A DNA stretch of 64,000 nucleotides from Synchiropus splendidus (lineage: Eukaryota; Chordata; Actinopteri; Syngnathiformes; Callionymidae): positions 9,507,501 through 9,571,500 of the forward strand of contig NC_071345.1 of NCBI RefSeq assembly GCF_027744825.2, read 5' to 3'. Under the pieces are notes generated by a model. That model saw only the letters and a program-made list of their open reading frames with translations. It ran no database searches and was not told where the DNA came from. The translations under genes were made by a program, and so were the position numbers. Positions 11,451 through 46,400 of this stretch are shown here, piece by piece (positions within the stretch are counted from its first letter, which is position 1; each line of letters begins with the position of its first letter).

Positions 11451-13849
11451 GGATTGACAATGAATTTGTAATCAAAATGATGAGACCTTTTGTGTGCCTG
11501 ATGTGAAAAAAAGAACCATTAAATCATTTTAATTCAGACATGTTTTACATAACTCTCAAGGAGGCAAAAAATAGAAAAACCTTGCAGAATGCAGCAACTA
11601 TTCAGTCAAAAGGACTAAGTGGAAAAACATTTAATTTGATGTGAGACGTAGTTTGTTGACTCTCTAGAGACTTTCCTATGTCCGTGAAATACAAAAATAC
11701 ATACTGGCCGCTTGTAGCAGGACTTCAAGACAGAGAGCACTGATGCATTGATGAAACTTTCCACTCCGGACGTTTTCAAAAGTTTCAGATTCAGGCGGCT
11801 AAGGAACGTCGCACCTGACTCCGCAGCGGCAACGGGGCTTCATCAGAGTGGACCACCAGACTTGGGGGTTTCATGGTGCTATTGCCTTATGTCTGACTGT
11901 TCTCTGCAGGAAAACATGGGTTACAAATTGCCATCTCATCCATCCCTATTATCATAACATGGGCAGAAATTAGCTGCAAGGAGGGGATCTGCGCTCTCAG
12001 GTCTCCAGTGGGGATCAGGTCCGCGGCCAAAACCTGACTCGCTTGTGTTGACATCTCGGGCTTCTGAGACGAAAGAGCTTTGTCTCGAAACAGAACCCCT
12101 AGTGTGAAAGCACCCTCACGGTGCCTCTCCAGTTTTCAAACTGTATAATGTTTATCAAACAAATATGGAGGCAACACAACCACAAAGAGGGCCCAAATGT
12201 GATGTAAAACCCAACGAACAAGGTGCAGTCCTGAGTGCTGCAGCAGCTGAGACACATTCAGGTGTCACAAATCTCAACTTGCAGGACAGCAGCTGGCTGC
12301 ATTGGCGGAGAACAGACTGAGCGTGGAGGACTACTGGCACCTGTAACTCAGGCCCTGGGAGCTGATGTCAGAAAGAGGTGCTGCTCCAACTCTTAATTAA
12401 ATATTGAGTTGAAAGAAAAAACGAGCCAGTCGGCATATTTTGGGACTTTGTGTTTTCCTCTCTTAATTGCTGTGGATTAATGCTGAACTTCACCAGGGCT
12501 TAACAAGGATTACTCTGAATGCAGTTGTGTCATTGTGTGGTTTTCCTGCTTTTTGTGCAGGAATGTTAGCATCTTCACAAACACTGTCAAACTGTGACTC
12601 AGACTCGCGCTGCCGGCTCAGAGTTTGATGGACACAAAAACACTTTTACAGAGCTCATTTGTGTCGTACAGCTCCGCATTATGTAAGCAAGTGTTCTTTG
12701 GCATTTAGAAAGTATATTATTAGCATGTTGTCGTGCACGTTCTCCCACGGTTTGAAAGCCTATACAAACAAAAAGCACAAAATGAAACATTGACACTCAA
12801 ACATGTATTCATGAGACACAATATCAAGGGAAGTGCCTCCCTAATTTTGTCTCCAGACTCATTTCAGCTCTTCATCTTTTATCTTTTCATTCTGAAGGAT
12901 AAAAATTAGTTTTTAAACGGGAGTAATTCATTTAGATATTTTTTAAGAAAAAAAAATCACTTTTCATTGAATAGAGTCGGAGGTGTTGTGATTTGTAATG
13001 TTCTTAATATTTTAAAATGAAAATTGTCAGATTACGGGGAAGTTCATGAAAAGAAAAAATGATAAGAAGTGATACTTTCATTTACACATATATCTTCTAT
13101 AGTTAATATTTTGAAAAAAATATATATTATTCTTATTTCACAATATTTAGACATTTAGTATATTTATTTTACTCAAAATTTTATTCATGTACAGTTTTTT
13201 AAATTTGGATCAACTGCATTTTTTTTTCTTCAGTAAATTTGATGAATATGACTTGCATCTGCTTCAGCTGCTGGTTGGACTTTTTGATGACAAATAAATA
13301 TCTTCTCAGATGATCACATGTATTCATGTCATCTCAGGTTTTGGTTCACATGTAAGTAGATTAAATATGGTTGTTGAACACAAATGAAATCAAGAGTAAT
13401 GGATCAGTTGTATTCCTCGAATGCTGTGGAAAGGTTGGGCCCCAAGATCAAAAAGGTTAAGAACCCCTGTACTATACCATCTTCTCCATTTGTAGGTAGA
13501 TTGTTACAACACCACCCCGAGGCCTGGCATGTGAACTTCATCGTTGTACATCAACATGAGGAAGCATGAGGAATCAACTCCATTCATCATGACCCTTCAA
13601 GAATAAAAATACATAATGAAATTTGGTTTTAAGTTAGGCTGTAACAAACCAAAGAATAGACAGAGAATTTAACAAGAAATGCCAGATTTTTTTTACCTGG
13701 AGTATATTGTCACCTGTTTGTACATTTGTTTTTTTTTTGTCCATTTACTTAACTGTATGCTCTCCATAGTTTCATCTTGGTAAAATATAGTAGTGTTACA
13801 CTGCAAATTCCCATCTTGATGATGCATTAAATAAGTTTGTTTACCTACC

Positions 13850-13900
13850 TGTCCGTCCATCCGTCTGTCCATCGGTCTGTCCATCCATCCATCCATCCAG
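13850..13900. repeat. degenerate tetranucleotide repeat (CCAT/CCGT)n
   Basis: A run of 'tccatccgtctgtccatc'-type units ends in four near-perfect CCAT copies. The reading frame across it on the minus strand (MDGWMDRPMDRRMDG) is a by-product of the repeat. Confidence 0.8.
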
Positions 13901-14559
13901 ACCTAACAGGTCCTTATTTGAGACAAACAGTCATCTGTGACATCAGCAGCTTTCAAAAACAGGTTGGGAAAAGCTAGCGGCACACTCCTAAGCTTCACAT
14001 ATTAGGACAAAACGGAATGACAAAGTAAAGAGATTCGAAAATGCTACAGAGGCAGAGCGCCAATAAAAAAAACAAGTCTTAAAAATGATCAAAGTCATCT
14101 TCTCAGGGAGCCAAAGCGACACTGGGAGGCGGGATACGGTTTCCTCTGAAATAAACCTTTGAACAGTGAACTGGGTCCAATTACTGGAGCTAAGGGGAAG
14201 AAGTCGACAAGACCTACCTGTCTTTGTTAGCGTTTAACTGACGAAAGATGTGAAACAGCCACGAACACATCATCTGCGCACATCTTCAGACACCTCTCTA
14301 ATTGCCTCGTGTGATATCACGGGCTGCTTTTTCTGCTCTAGGTCGTCGAGGTGTGAGCGCTGTGTGAATATTCTAGTGCCACTCGACAGGTTGGGGATTG
14401 TGTTGCACATAAATAAGATGTAGGGGGTGCCACATTAATGAATAGGGCAGAGAAATGTGCTGGACAAGCATTTCTCCACAGCAACATGATTAGAAGGAAC
14501 AAGATCAGACTTGAGAGGATCAGAGGTCATGTTTGAAGACAGTTAGGAACAGCTGTTGG

Positions 14560-14735
14560 TTTGTGGAGAGGAGAGACAGAGTGGCACTAAGAGATGGAAG
14601 AAGACGAAGGGGTTCATGGATGTGTGAATGAAGAGGTGCAACTCAGAAGGATGATCAAGATGGGTGAAGATGGACGGTTGCTGTGGCAACACCTGATGGG
14701 AAATGCAGACGTTAATGGCAGCAAAAAGGAAAATG
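14560..14735 (+). mobile_element. RTE-type LINE 3' end fragment
   Basis: 'gatggaagaagacgaagggg', 'ttcatggatgtg' and 'gctgtggcaacacctgatgg' occur in the order of the 3' end of fish RTE elements ('...ggaagaagacg...ttcatggatgtgg...cgctgtggcgacccctaacggg'). Frames are broken. Related pieces lie at 27785-28100, 39300-39500 and 60965-61175. Confidence 0.6.
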
Positions 14736-14954
14736 AATACGTGCATCAATTATTTTAACTTATGCACTCTGGTTTTGATGATGAAGGAGGGACTCACTCT
14801 ATAAAGAGGCTGGATGTGATCGAGAAAAAATAGGCAGGGACCAGCTCATCTACCTGATGCCTCATATCTGATCAGATCAAAAGCAACTGAGCTATTTCGA
14901 AAAATGTCATCACTATTAAGACACATTGAACATCCTCTCCTGCAACAAAGAAAC

Positions 14955-15060
14955 TGACACGCACATATACGTACACACATCCACACGCCTACACACACGC
15001 ACACACTCTCACACACACACTGTTTTGTGGGGACATTTCATTAAACAAGCCCTCACACCT
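14955..15060. repeat. (CA)-rich tract plus 'gtggggacattt' repeat unit
   Basis: An impure CA tract is followed by 'ctgttttgtggggacatttc', the unit of a fish dispersed repeat also seen, diverged, at 50950-51530. Confidence 0.5.
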
Positions 15061-18034
15061 CAGCTTCATCCTTGTCATGTTAAAGCTGTTTTATAGCCGG
15101 TGTCACAGTCCGGTGATTAATAGATTTTATGACTGTAAGGCGTATGGATTGTTATGGAAGTCCATAAATGACCCCCGGGCTGGACTTTGGACTTCCCTGC
15201 TGCTCACACACGGACCTGGTGAACTATAATTTTCAATCAAGTTAAGCAAGAACTTTGACATGAATAATTTATAGTTCATAACTGGGGTAGATAAGCTGTA
15301 AGAAATTATTCAAATGCGTTTTATACTTCTGTATATGTCTCATAGGTTTAACTTGATTTCAATTAAAAATTGTTTAGAACTGTGGGTGTTTCATGAAGAT
15401 TGAAAGAGAATGTGAAACGACAACACTACGTCTAGAATAGAATTGAATAACTAGATCTTGAATAGTTGAACTTGTGGTCAGCCTTTGTTGTTTGTGAGTT
15501 ATTTATTTTATTTTATTCATGACAGCACTTTATTCCAAAGCGCTTTCCTAGTTGGTGGGATCCCCACTGACCATGGCAATAAAGTTGATTCCGATTGTGA
15601 TTCTTACATGTGTCCAAGCCAAGGTGAGGGGCCAAATCTTGCCGGCCGAGTCACTTTAAGTGGCCAGTCAGATGGTTGCCTCTGGATGTTTTGTGCATGG
15701 TAATATTACGATATAAATGCTAGCAAACGGTAATTATCATTGCCAGCAATAAAAACGTATGAGAAATTGATGCGTGTATGTTTGTACTTTGTGACTTGGG
15801 TGGTGACGTGATATACACATGATAATTATGCTGCATTTTGCCTCGCCTTGCTCGTACTTTGTGGAGAAGCGGAGCCAGTAACACACCTTTCAATAAACAC
15901 ATTTAGACATTAACATTAAATAATATGAAATACCATCACTTCAGTGTTGCAAAATAGTGACAAATCATAAGAATTGATGTTATATAGTTATATATTTACA
16001 GTGAATTCTAACGTATTTCAGTGTTTTGCAACCAAGTCATTATTAATGAAGTAGCTATTAATATTTTAACAATATGTTGTTGATGGCTTGAAAACATTAA
16101 AAGAAAGTAGCGCTAAAGAGTAAAAAAAAAATTCACGTGTAGCATGATTGATCTGAAATGAGTAGGTCCCCAGACTAGTTCCCATGTTTAGACCAGCAAT
16201 GTAGCTGTTAGCACCACAAGCTAACAGCATAGATTAGATTCAGTTCAGCTGGCTGTAAACAACACTGCCTGAACACGCTGCCTTCACTGACACAGTTGCC
16301 CAACACGTATAAGGGCTTCAGTGTCACAGCCAGGGAAGCCTCAGGGTGTGTTACCTGGCTCGGGCAGATTCCAGCTCAGCTGTCATTACCATGAGAAAAA
16401 TAAAACAGTCGGAAAGCGGCATTCAAATGTCTCCAAGAGAGCCGGCCCTAGTGTTTTGTTGCTGAGCGCCTCACTAAATATTAATTAGGCGGGAAGGGTT
16501 ACCTCACTGAGACGCGGTTTCATCTTCTCTCTGCGCTGAGCTCCATGGTTGTTCCTGAAAAGGCAGGAGAAGAGTGATCAGCATGGTAAGTTTTTTTCTG
16601 CTCGTAAACACATTAGCTCTAGTGTTGAGGCATGTCGGGTCGATTTTACAACTGAGCTGTTAGAAGGAGGCCTCGGAGCTTCTGTTTGTTTAGTCTCGTT
16701 CAGGTTTCCATTCATGTTGAGAGTGTTTTAACAGTCGGATCGCTGCTGCGAGTAAACCCGTCACACACGAAGGAGTCGACGTCAGAGTGATTTGTTTGCA
16801 ACATGATGAAGACAAACAACCAAAGCGGCAAACCAAACCAGAAGGGCACAAATCACACTTGTTTGAAGTGCAAACACACTGCTTGAACTACACAATCGAT
16901 GAGTGAAGAAAGTGAGTGACTCTGACAGTGAGGCGTTGCTCCCAAGGGCTGTTCACTGTAGAGAAAAATAACTTCCACGGTCTCTCAGGGGTTAATTCTC
17001 TGACTCAGCACGGAAAGACTGAACATATTTTTGCCGCCAAATGAAACAGGAGCACGCAGATTTGGAAACGCAGAGCTTACATTCTACAGGCTGCTGAACC
17101 CACAGACTATGCGTCACTTCCCCTGGAAAACTTTGTTTGGACATGGTCCACTGCTGCTTTCACTTGCTGAGGGGAGAGTCCGAAATTTCAGCAGCTGAAG
17201 AGGAGCTGGCTTTAAAGTGTAAAAGTGGATTTTGTCGTAGGACTGGCAGATTTCAGCCAATGTGCCACACTCTGGTGTGCCACAGGAAATGATCTCTCCT
17301 CAATTTCATGTATTTGTTTTGGAAACATTTTTAAACAAATGTATTATTTCCTGCAACTAGTCAGCCATCATATTCAAGTGTCTAAAGTTCTACATTTTCA
17401 GAAAATTCGAAAAGTCACAAATGTGTATCGCATTTTCTTAAATAAAATCGTGACATTGCAATCACAATTTCTATCATGATTTAACATGTATTTTTAGGAC
17501 TGATTCCTGAGTTTCTGGAGCATCCAAACCTTTTCTATACAGAAAACAGTCCATAGAAAAAAAGACATTCCATTTTGTAATATACTTCAACTACATAATT
17601 TAATCCCATATTTTTCCCTCAAATGTTGGCCGTCTATTATCTCAGCTGGGTCATTGAAGACACTCATCATTCTTTGTGTGTTTACATCTTGGTGTGCATT
17701 TATTTGGTACTACACAAACAATGCAGTAAATCTTACAAGTGTAAGTAAACGTTTGAAATGAACCGTTGTGTTAGCAGTTAGCTCCTTCAGCCATGCAAAC
17801 AGTCTCTGGAGTCGTGGGTCAGACAAGGAACACCCTATCATTCTGCAGGGAAAGTCAAGTTAGAGGAACATTGCGAGAAAAACAACAGCTTTGTCTGGTG
17901 ACGGAAAGAACAATGTTACAGCTGCAAGAAACGAAGGAGTCTCCACTTAGACGGACACTGAATGACAAGGAAAGTCAGTGCATAGCGGCTTTTGCTCTAC
18001 AATATCGGAGGGAGGTGACGTGTTTGAAGCAACA

Positions 18035-18223
18035 GCTAGTGATGGGTTGATGAGACTTCATGAAACAGTGTTCGCAGCTGTTTTCAGAGCCCACTAGAGG
18101 GCAGTCTTGCTTTAAAATTGATGTGCGGTGTCACTGAACCGGTTGTTCAGTTCCTAAGGAAGATAGGGCCATCTAGTGGGCTCTGAACATGAGGACACGG
18201 TTTCATGAAGCCTCATCACTAGC
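18035..18223. mobile_element. fold-back element (MITE-like) with long imperfect terminal inverted repeats
   Basis: The left arm starts 'gctagtgatggg' and runs through 'cttcatgaaac' to 'cagagcccactaga'. The right arm, read in reverse complement, gives 'gctagtgatgaggcttcatg', then 'aaaccgtg' and 'cagagcccactaga'. The arms are about 60-65 bases and differ by small indels; the spacer is about 60 bases. No transposase and no sure target-site duplication were found. Confidence 0.65.
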
Positions 18224-18801
18224 GACAGGGTCGCAGCCACAGTTTTTGTCGCACTACGTTTCAGGCAACATTAGCCACATTACATTTTTTAAGGTGATTT
18301 TACAGTGTCAACTGCGGAGATGGAAAATTCATCAGTAAGAAGAAGTGAAATGGAAGAGAAGAAGATCACAGCAGTTGCTAGCACGGCTCGTCAAGCTGAG
18401 CTACAATTCCATCACTCTCATTTACTTTGTGTACTGTAAACACACTTATTTAAATCAGAGATTGCATATGTCACGATTTGCAGAAGTTGCCAAGAGAAAA
18501 GCGGGAAGTCTTGGCCACTTTACTTTTGCTGCTGCCTCTGCGACATTAATCATTTTTATCACTTGAAATGAGCTTCCATTATTAAGCGTAACAGAATCCT
18601 ATACACAGAGTTCCATATTCCACAACACATTACAACTTACGTTACAAAACTTAACTTTCCGTCACAGTTGAGCGATAAAAGGAAAAGCAAACCAGAGAGA
18701 GTACTTACAGGCTTTTTTGTCTCTCATTCTATCAGCGATTCAGAAGCTGCAGCTCCAAATAATTCAGCTCTACGTCCCTGTGCAGCTCGGCTTCATCATT
18801 T

Positions 18802-18895
18802 CTTAGACTTAGACTTAGACTTTCTTTATTGTCATTGCACAAAACATATTACTATATGATGGCAACGAAATTTCGGTCTGAGGCCTCCAGTTTCC
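18802..18895 (-). mobile_element. LINE 3' tail remnant, antisense
   Basis: 'cttagacttagacttagact' followed by 'ttctttattgtcattgcac' and 'gcaacgaaatttcgg' is the reverse complement of a familiar fish LINE tail ('...gacaataaagtctaagtctaag'). The triple 'agactt' is the terminal short repeat of that family. Confidence 0.6.
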
Positions 18896-19149
18896 AAAAA
18901 CAAAAGAGCTTAAAGAGCTGGAAAGCAAAAGAGAGAACGTTTGTCATAACAGGCACCAGAACTTTTTACTGAGGACATCCATAGTGAGCTTAAGTGAAGT
19001 AAGAGTGGGGCTACACGACACACGGGTGTGGCAAAAAAAAAAAAATCCATTAGCGTGAGAGTTTGATGAATATTCTTTTGTTCACAGAAAATAGGCATAG
19101 CTCAGCATTTTACGCGGTGCATTGATTAACCAGAATAGAAGCCGAGTAA

Positions 19150-19559
19150 CCGGTTTCATAACAAAGCTGGCGTTTCCGAGCGGCCGTGAAGGCACCACGG
19201 CACCGCAAGAGACGCGTGGAGCGCCTCGAGCTACGGGGGGCTGAACTTCGCTGCGCACACGTCTGTGACCTGAAACAGTCTGCGTGGTGCACTTGTGGAT
19301 GCTGGACTGGATGCTCACGCGTCACTTTTCAAATTCAACCATCTCATTTGAGTAAACCAACTGGAATATATTCCGTTTTTCGGGTGGTGAAAAAGTTTCA
19401 CACGCTCTCCGGGGTGAGTTCAAATACTTTGACCATCTTCTCAAAAATCCGTCTTCAAGTGCGACAGTTGTTCAACGACACTTTTGTTTTTTCTTTTTTC
19501 GGTACTTTTCTAGTTGGTGGGATGAACCGGTTTTTGTTGTGTGCCCCGTAGCAAAAACC
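19150..19559 (+). promoter_or_regulatory. crybg1: probable crybg1 promoter and 5' UTR (short N-terminal isoform)
   Basis: A local CpG-rich stretch at about 19170-19320 is followed by A/T-rich leader up to an ATG at 19560 in good context (A at -3). An open frame crosses 19186-19551 in another phase and does not join the gene. No TATA box is clear. The assignment rests on position just before the first coding exon. Confidence 0.4.
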
Positions 19560-42621
<23,062 letters not shown>

Positions 42622-42853
42622 CACTCAGGAGGAGCTGTGACACCTTAAAGGACCTAATGGATCATTGCTGCTGGATGAAACCTGACGATAAAAGTGGGGA
42701 TCAGTGTCGCTAAATATTTGACTTGATGTTCTTCCCCACCAAACCCTTTTGTTTTAACTTAAAACAGTGTTAGCTCATTTTTACTGCCAACCACACCCTC
42801 TGGTTAAACTAGCAAGCATTTTACAAATGAATGTGTAAACAAGTATTTTTGTC

Positions 42854-42865
42854 AATAAATTTATT
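42854..42865. terminator. palindromic poly(A) signal shared by crybg1 and rtn4ip1
   Basis: AATAAATTTATT is its own reverse complement and gives a canonical AATAAA on each strand. It is 233 bases after the crybg1 stop (+) and 371 bases after the rtn4ip1 stop (-). No better hexamer was noticed between the two stops. Shared use is inferred. Confidence 0.6.
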
Positions 42866-43235
42866 CAACTTGTTCGCGTGTCTTCCCACAAAAACCGCTT
42901 CCAGCGCTGATGGAGTAGTAGTCAAACATCGCCATCTACAGGACAGGGCGTGTAATACGCCACCTCACTGCTTCTGTGATATCATTTTGATTTGAAAGAC
43001 GCTCAATGGGTTATGAACTATTTGCAGCTCATCAAAATACCTTTGATTCTTAGAAAAGCACTTTTCTGATTGGGAAATGTTACATTTTTACACAGACATA
43101 CTGACATCTGGTGGCCAGATTTTCCCAAAATCCCACTTCCTGCTCCACCCGCACGTTTTTCAGTCTGGTGCCGGGAAAGCAGGGTTTAACAACAGTGAAC
43201 CCAGAGTGTGTGAGTGGACTCCCCAGCACCTCCTC

Positions 43236-43433
43236 TCAGTAGCTGGTCTCAGCCGTGCCATGCTCGTGGGTTCGCCCTACAGCCTCCACATCCTGTGCCA
43301 GCTCTTCCTCCACCCTGTGGTCTTCCTCAGCCACCCGCACCACCGTCTTCCCGCGGGCGTGTCCCTGCTCCAGCTTGTGGAAGGCCTGTGGCACCTGAGA
43401 GAACGGGAACTGGGCCTCCACCACCGGCAGGAT
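43236..43433 (-). CDS. rtn4ip1: rtn4ip1 exon 9, C-terminus
   Basis: The acceptor GCCTCAG leads into [18 protein letters not shown] and [12 protein letters not shown], the standard family end. An acidic tail [19 protein letters not shown] to the stop TGA at 43236-43238 follows, without a counterpart in human. Confidence 0.92.
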   Translation of the reverse strand: MLPVVEAQFPFSQVPQAFHKLEQGHARGKTVVRVAEEDHRVEEELAQDVEAVGRTHEHGTAETSY

Positions 43434-46400
43434 CTGAGGCGAGACGGTCATCTCACATGAACTCAGGACATCAAGTTAAAACCTTTCAACAGCATGGGGA
43501 CGGAACTCCACAGTTGCAACAAAACAATATTTAAATATGAATCATGTGATGAAGACGAACGTTTGTTTGCTCTGACAATATTTCCTCGAGGAGAAAGAGG
43601 TAGACAAACAGTGAGAGAGACAGAAGGAGAAACAGTAAAGAGAGATACGTCAGACGGACGTGAACACAGTGAGAGAGCCACTGGGACAAACAGAGACAGG
43701 TATGTATACAGAGGAAAAGGCAGTAGGGACACCAAGATCCTGGATGAGAGCAAGACAACTGCCGGCAGGGATATTGACAGAGAGGAACAACTGAGTGAAA
43801 AACAGTAGAAAATAACAATCAGACTGAAAGACAAGAGTGGGACAGACAGGTTGGTCACATTTGTTAGAGAGACAGACAGGGGAAAGGGAGACAGAGAGAG
43901 AGAGGGACAGACGCAAATGAAAGTGTGACAGCATAGATTATAGGACAGACAGATGGATTCTTGAGCAAGAGAGACATGGGAACAGGGGAAAGGATAGATG
44001 GAGTGACATATAGAAGAGATGGAGAGAGAAAAAGATGGACAGTAGCACCTGGCAGGAGAAGGTGACAAGAGACATTTCAAAGGACAGACAGAGATACAGA
44101 AGAAGAGTAGCAGAAAGAGAGAAGATCATAACAGAAGGCTGGTTAAACAGACAGACACAGGTGAACCCCGTGGAAGCAGTTCAGCTTGTGATGTCAGGTG
44201 AATTCCCCTGTTTTGAGTTGTCCACTCATGGCTTTAGTGTCTCGCATCATTTCCCTCTACTGGCCGTCCGCGCGTCACTGACCTCTGAACAAAGTGCTGA
44301 GCCCCAACACCCTTTGGTGACTGGGCAGCTCAGCACTAGTCTGACATGTGCTTCCTGCGGTGTGACTCAGCGTGGTGGGGGCCCGTCCACACAACAGTAG
44401 TTGGCAGACTCAACAAAGAGGTTGCCAAGCCGGTGTAGGTGGAATCATCTCCGTGCTTTTGTTGCATCTGATCCCCAACGTCAGCATCATGCGATTGAAG
44501 CGCTGACTTACATCTCAGTGTGTGCGTCATTCACACGGCCATACCTTCCCAGCATCCACCAGCCTGCAGACCTCATCCAGCCCCGGCCCATCAGGAGCGT
44601 AGAACCCCCACCGGTAAAAGACCCCGTCTGACAGAATGCTCTGGTGAGTGAAGAGAAATAGTGGTCACATGACAGTCTGAACTCAAACAAATAAAAGCTT
44701 TCATTTTAAATATTTTTCTTTACATTTTTTAATACTGTTATTATTATGTTAATCTTTTTAATAAAATAAGAATTCATACTTGAATTCAAGTGAAATATGA
44801 CCAATTATTTTTTAGATCTCATTAACTCATTTTTCATGCATGTGCTCGATTCTTCATAACAGTAATATAATATTAAAAGTTATTAACAATAAGTTATACA
44901 TCAATATTAAGTTATTAGTATCTCAAAAGTGCTAAAAACACAATTAACTATGTCACTTAAATCCAAATACAACTCCAATAATAATCACCCTAACAATATT
45001 GTTGTCAAACTCTCTTGTTCAGTTAACAGGCTGGACATCTGTCCAAATATTTCATCTCAAATGGTCCAGTTAACTCAGCATCAAACACAAGTTAATCTTT
45101 TACTCACTCATTATCACCAACAAAGAACATTATTGAAATGACAATCATCTACAAAGTGCAATTTTCCTTCAGAAGTGTAATCAACAATTGTCAGTAAATG
45201 GATCCAGTACCTGAACAGCTTTGGTCTGCAGGCTGCAGCCAGCTCGCACGATTCCATCCAACAGACCCTGAGAGTCTGTGTTCTGCAGTAAAGGAGTCAC
45301 CAGCGTGACGTACTTGGATCCGGACCAGGACCTGAGGCGGCCTTTCGCCCACTCTTCTGTGTCCTCCCCGACGCCGTCCAGGATCACGTCAAACCTGCAA
45401 AGATGGGAAGAAGAAAATATCCAACATGAACACCATGAATGAGCGAATACAGATGGCAATAATAGGCCGTCTCGTTCCTCCGTGAACATCACATACTTCT
45501 CCATTTCCTCCAGCACTTCAGCAACATCTCCAGCTGTGTAGTCCACCACCTCGTCGGCTCCCAGTCCTCGGACAAGACCCTCAGCATTCTGGGAGCACGT
45601 CACAGTAACGTGGGCGCCCCAGGCCTTCGCTAACTGGCAGGATCAAGGAGGCAGCCAAGTAAAACATAAAGGAACAACAAAAGTCATGATTTTTGTCACC
45701 AACACAGAAGCCTCACAGCTTTCACTTTCAATGACGATGGCACACTTGCGATCACATTTATGAGGCATTTTGTGATAAACACAAAGCACAGGTTATGTGG
45801 AATTAAGAGAATATCTCAACACATTTCATGTAATTATTCGAAATTTTTCGTTCTTGTTAAGTATCATGTTTTATTAACAAATGTATCATCAAGTTGTTTC
45901 TGGCTGAAACTTTCCTTTACCCAGAGATCCAATTCTGTGTGTGAACTAAATGATAGCTTTGGACTAATTTTGTATTTCTTCTGCAGCGATTTAATAAAGA
46001 ACCATGATGAAAGAACACAGCCAGGTTTTGGTTTCACCTTTGTACAACAACACCAGACATCTCTTTCTCAGCAATCACATTCAACGGATCCAACTTAGAA
46101 TATAAGGTTGTTCAAGCCTTGTTATGGGGCTCTTTAAGAGGTGCCCTCCCTCCGCTCTGCTCCCAGGTCAACCAGCAATCCCACCGGTGTGTCAGGGTTT
46201 GACTGGAGCGCCTTAGTCCTGACGAGACGCTGAGAGGATTTATTTCACTTTCTCTGGAGTCCAAAGTTCAGTTTCTGCTTTTGGAAAATCATTTCCAGTC
46301 AGTGGTGTAAATTATGGCTGGTTCAAGTTAATGAGTTTTTCATTTTGGGAAGCAAACATGTTCCTTATACTAATATGAGGGTGATGTTTTCATGCCCATT

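Larger units (their letters stand above)
7500..19150. other. mrap2-crybg1 intergenic spacer
   Basis: About 11.6 kb hold no recognisable gene. I can name hairpins at 7853-7892 and 7990-8019, retroelement tails at 8024-8245 and 18802-18895, an RTE end at 14560-14735, a DNA-transposon remnant at 11325-11450, a fold-back element at 18035-18223 and simple repeats near 13850 and 14960. The remainder (8.3-11.3, 11.5-13.8, 15.1-18.0 kb) is unassigned. It could hold regulatory DNA or a noncoding first exon of crybg1. Confidence 0.5.

Noticed and set aside
19186..19551. 121-codon frame just upstream of crybg1
   Set aside because: It ends before the exon 1 ATG in a different phase, and its composition fits a 5' UTR. 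It could at most be an upstream ORF.
43463..44080. 205-codon Ser/Leu/Cys-rich frame on the minus strand
   Set aside because: It lies wholly in rtn4ip1 intron 8 and results from the purine-rich repeat on the opposite strand. It has no domain and no initiation context.
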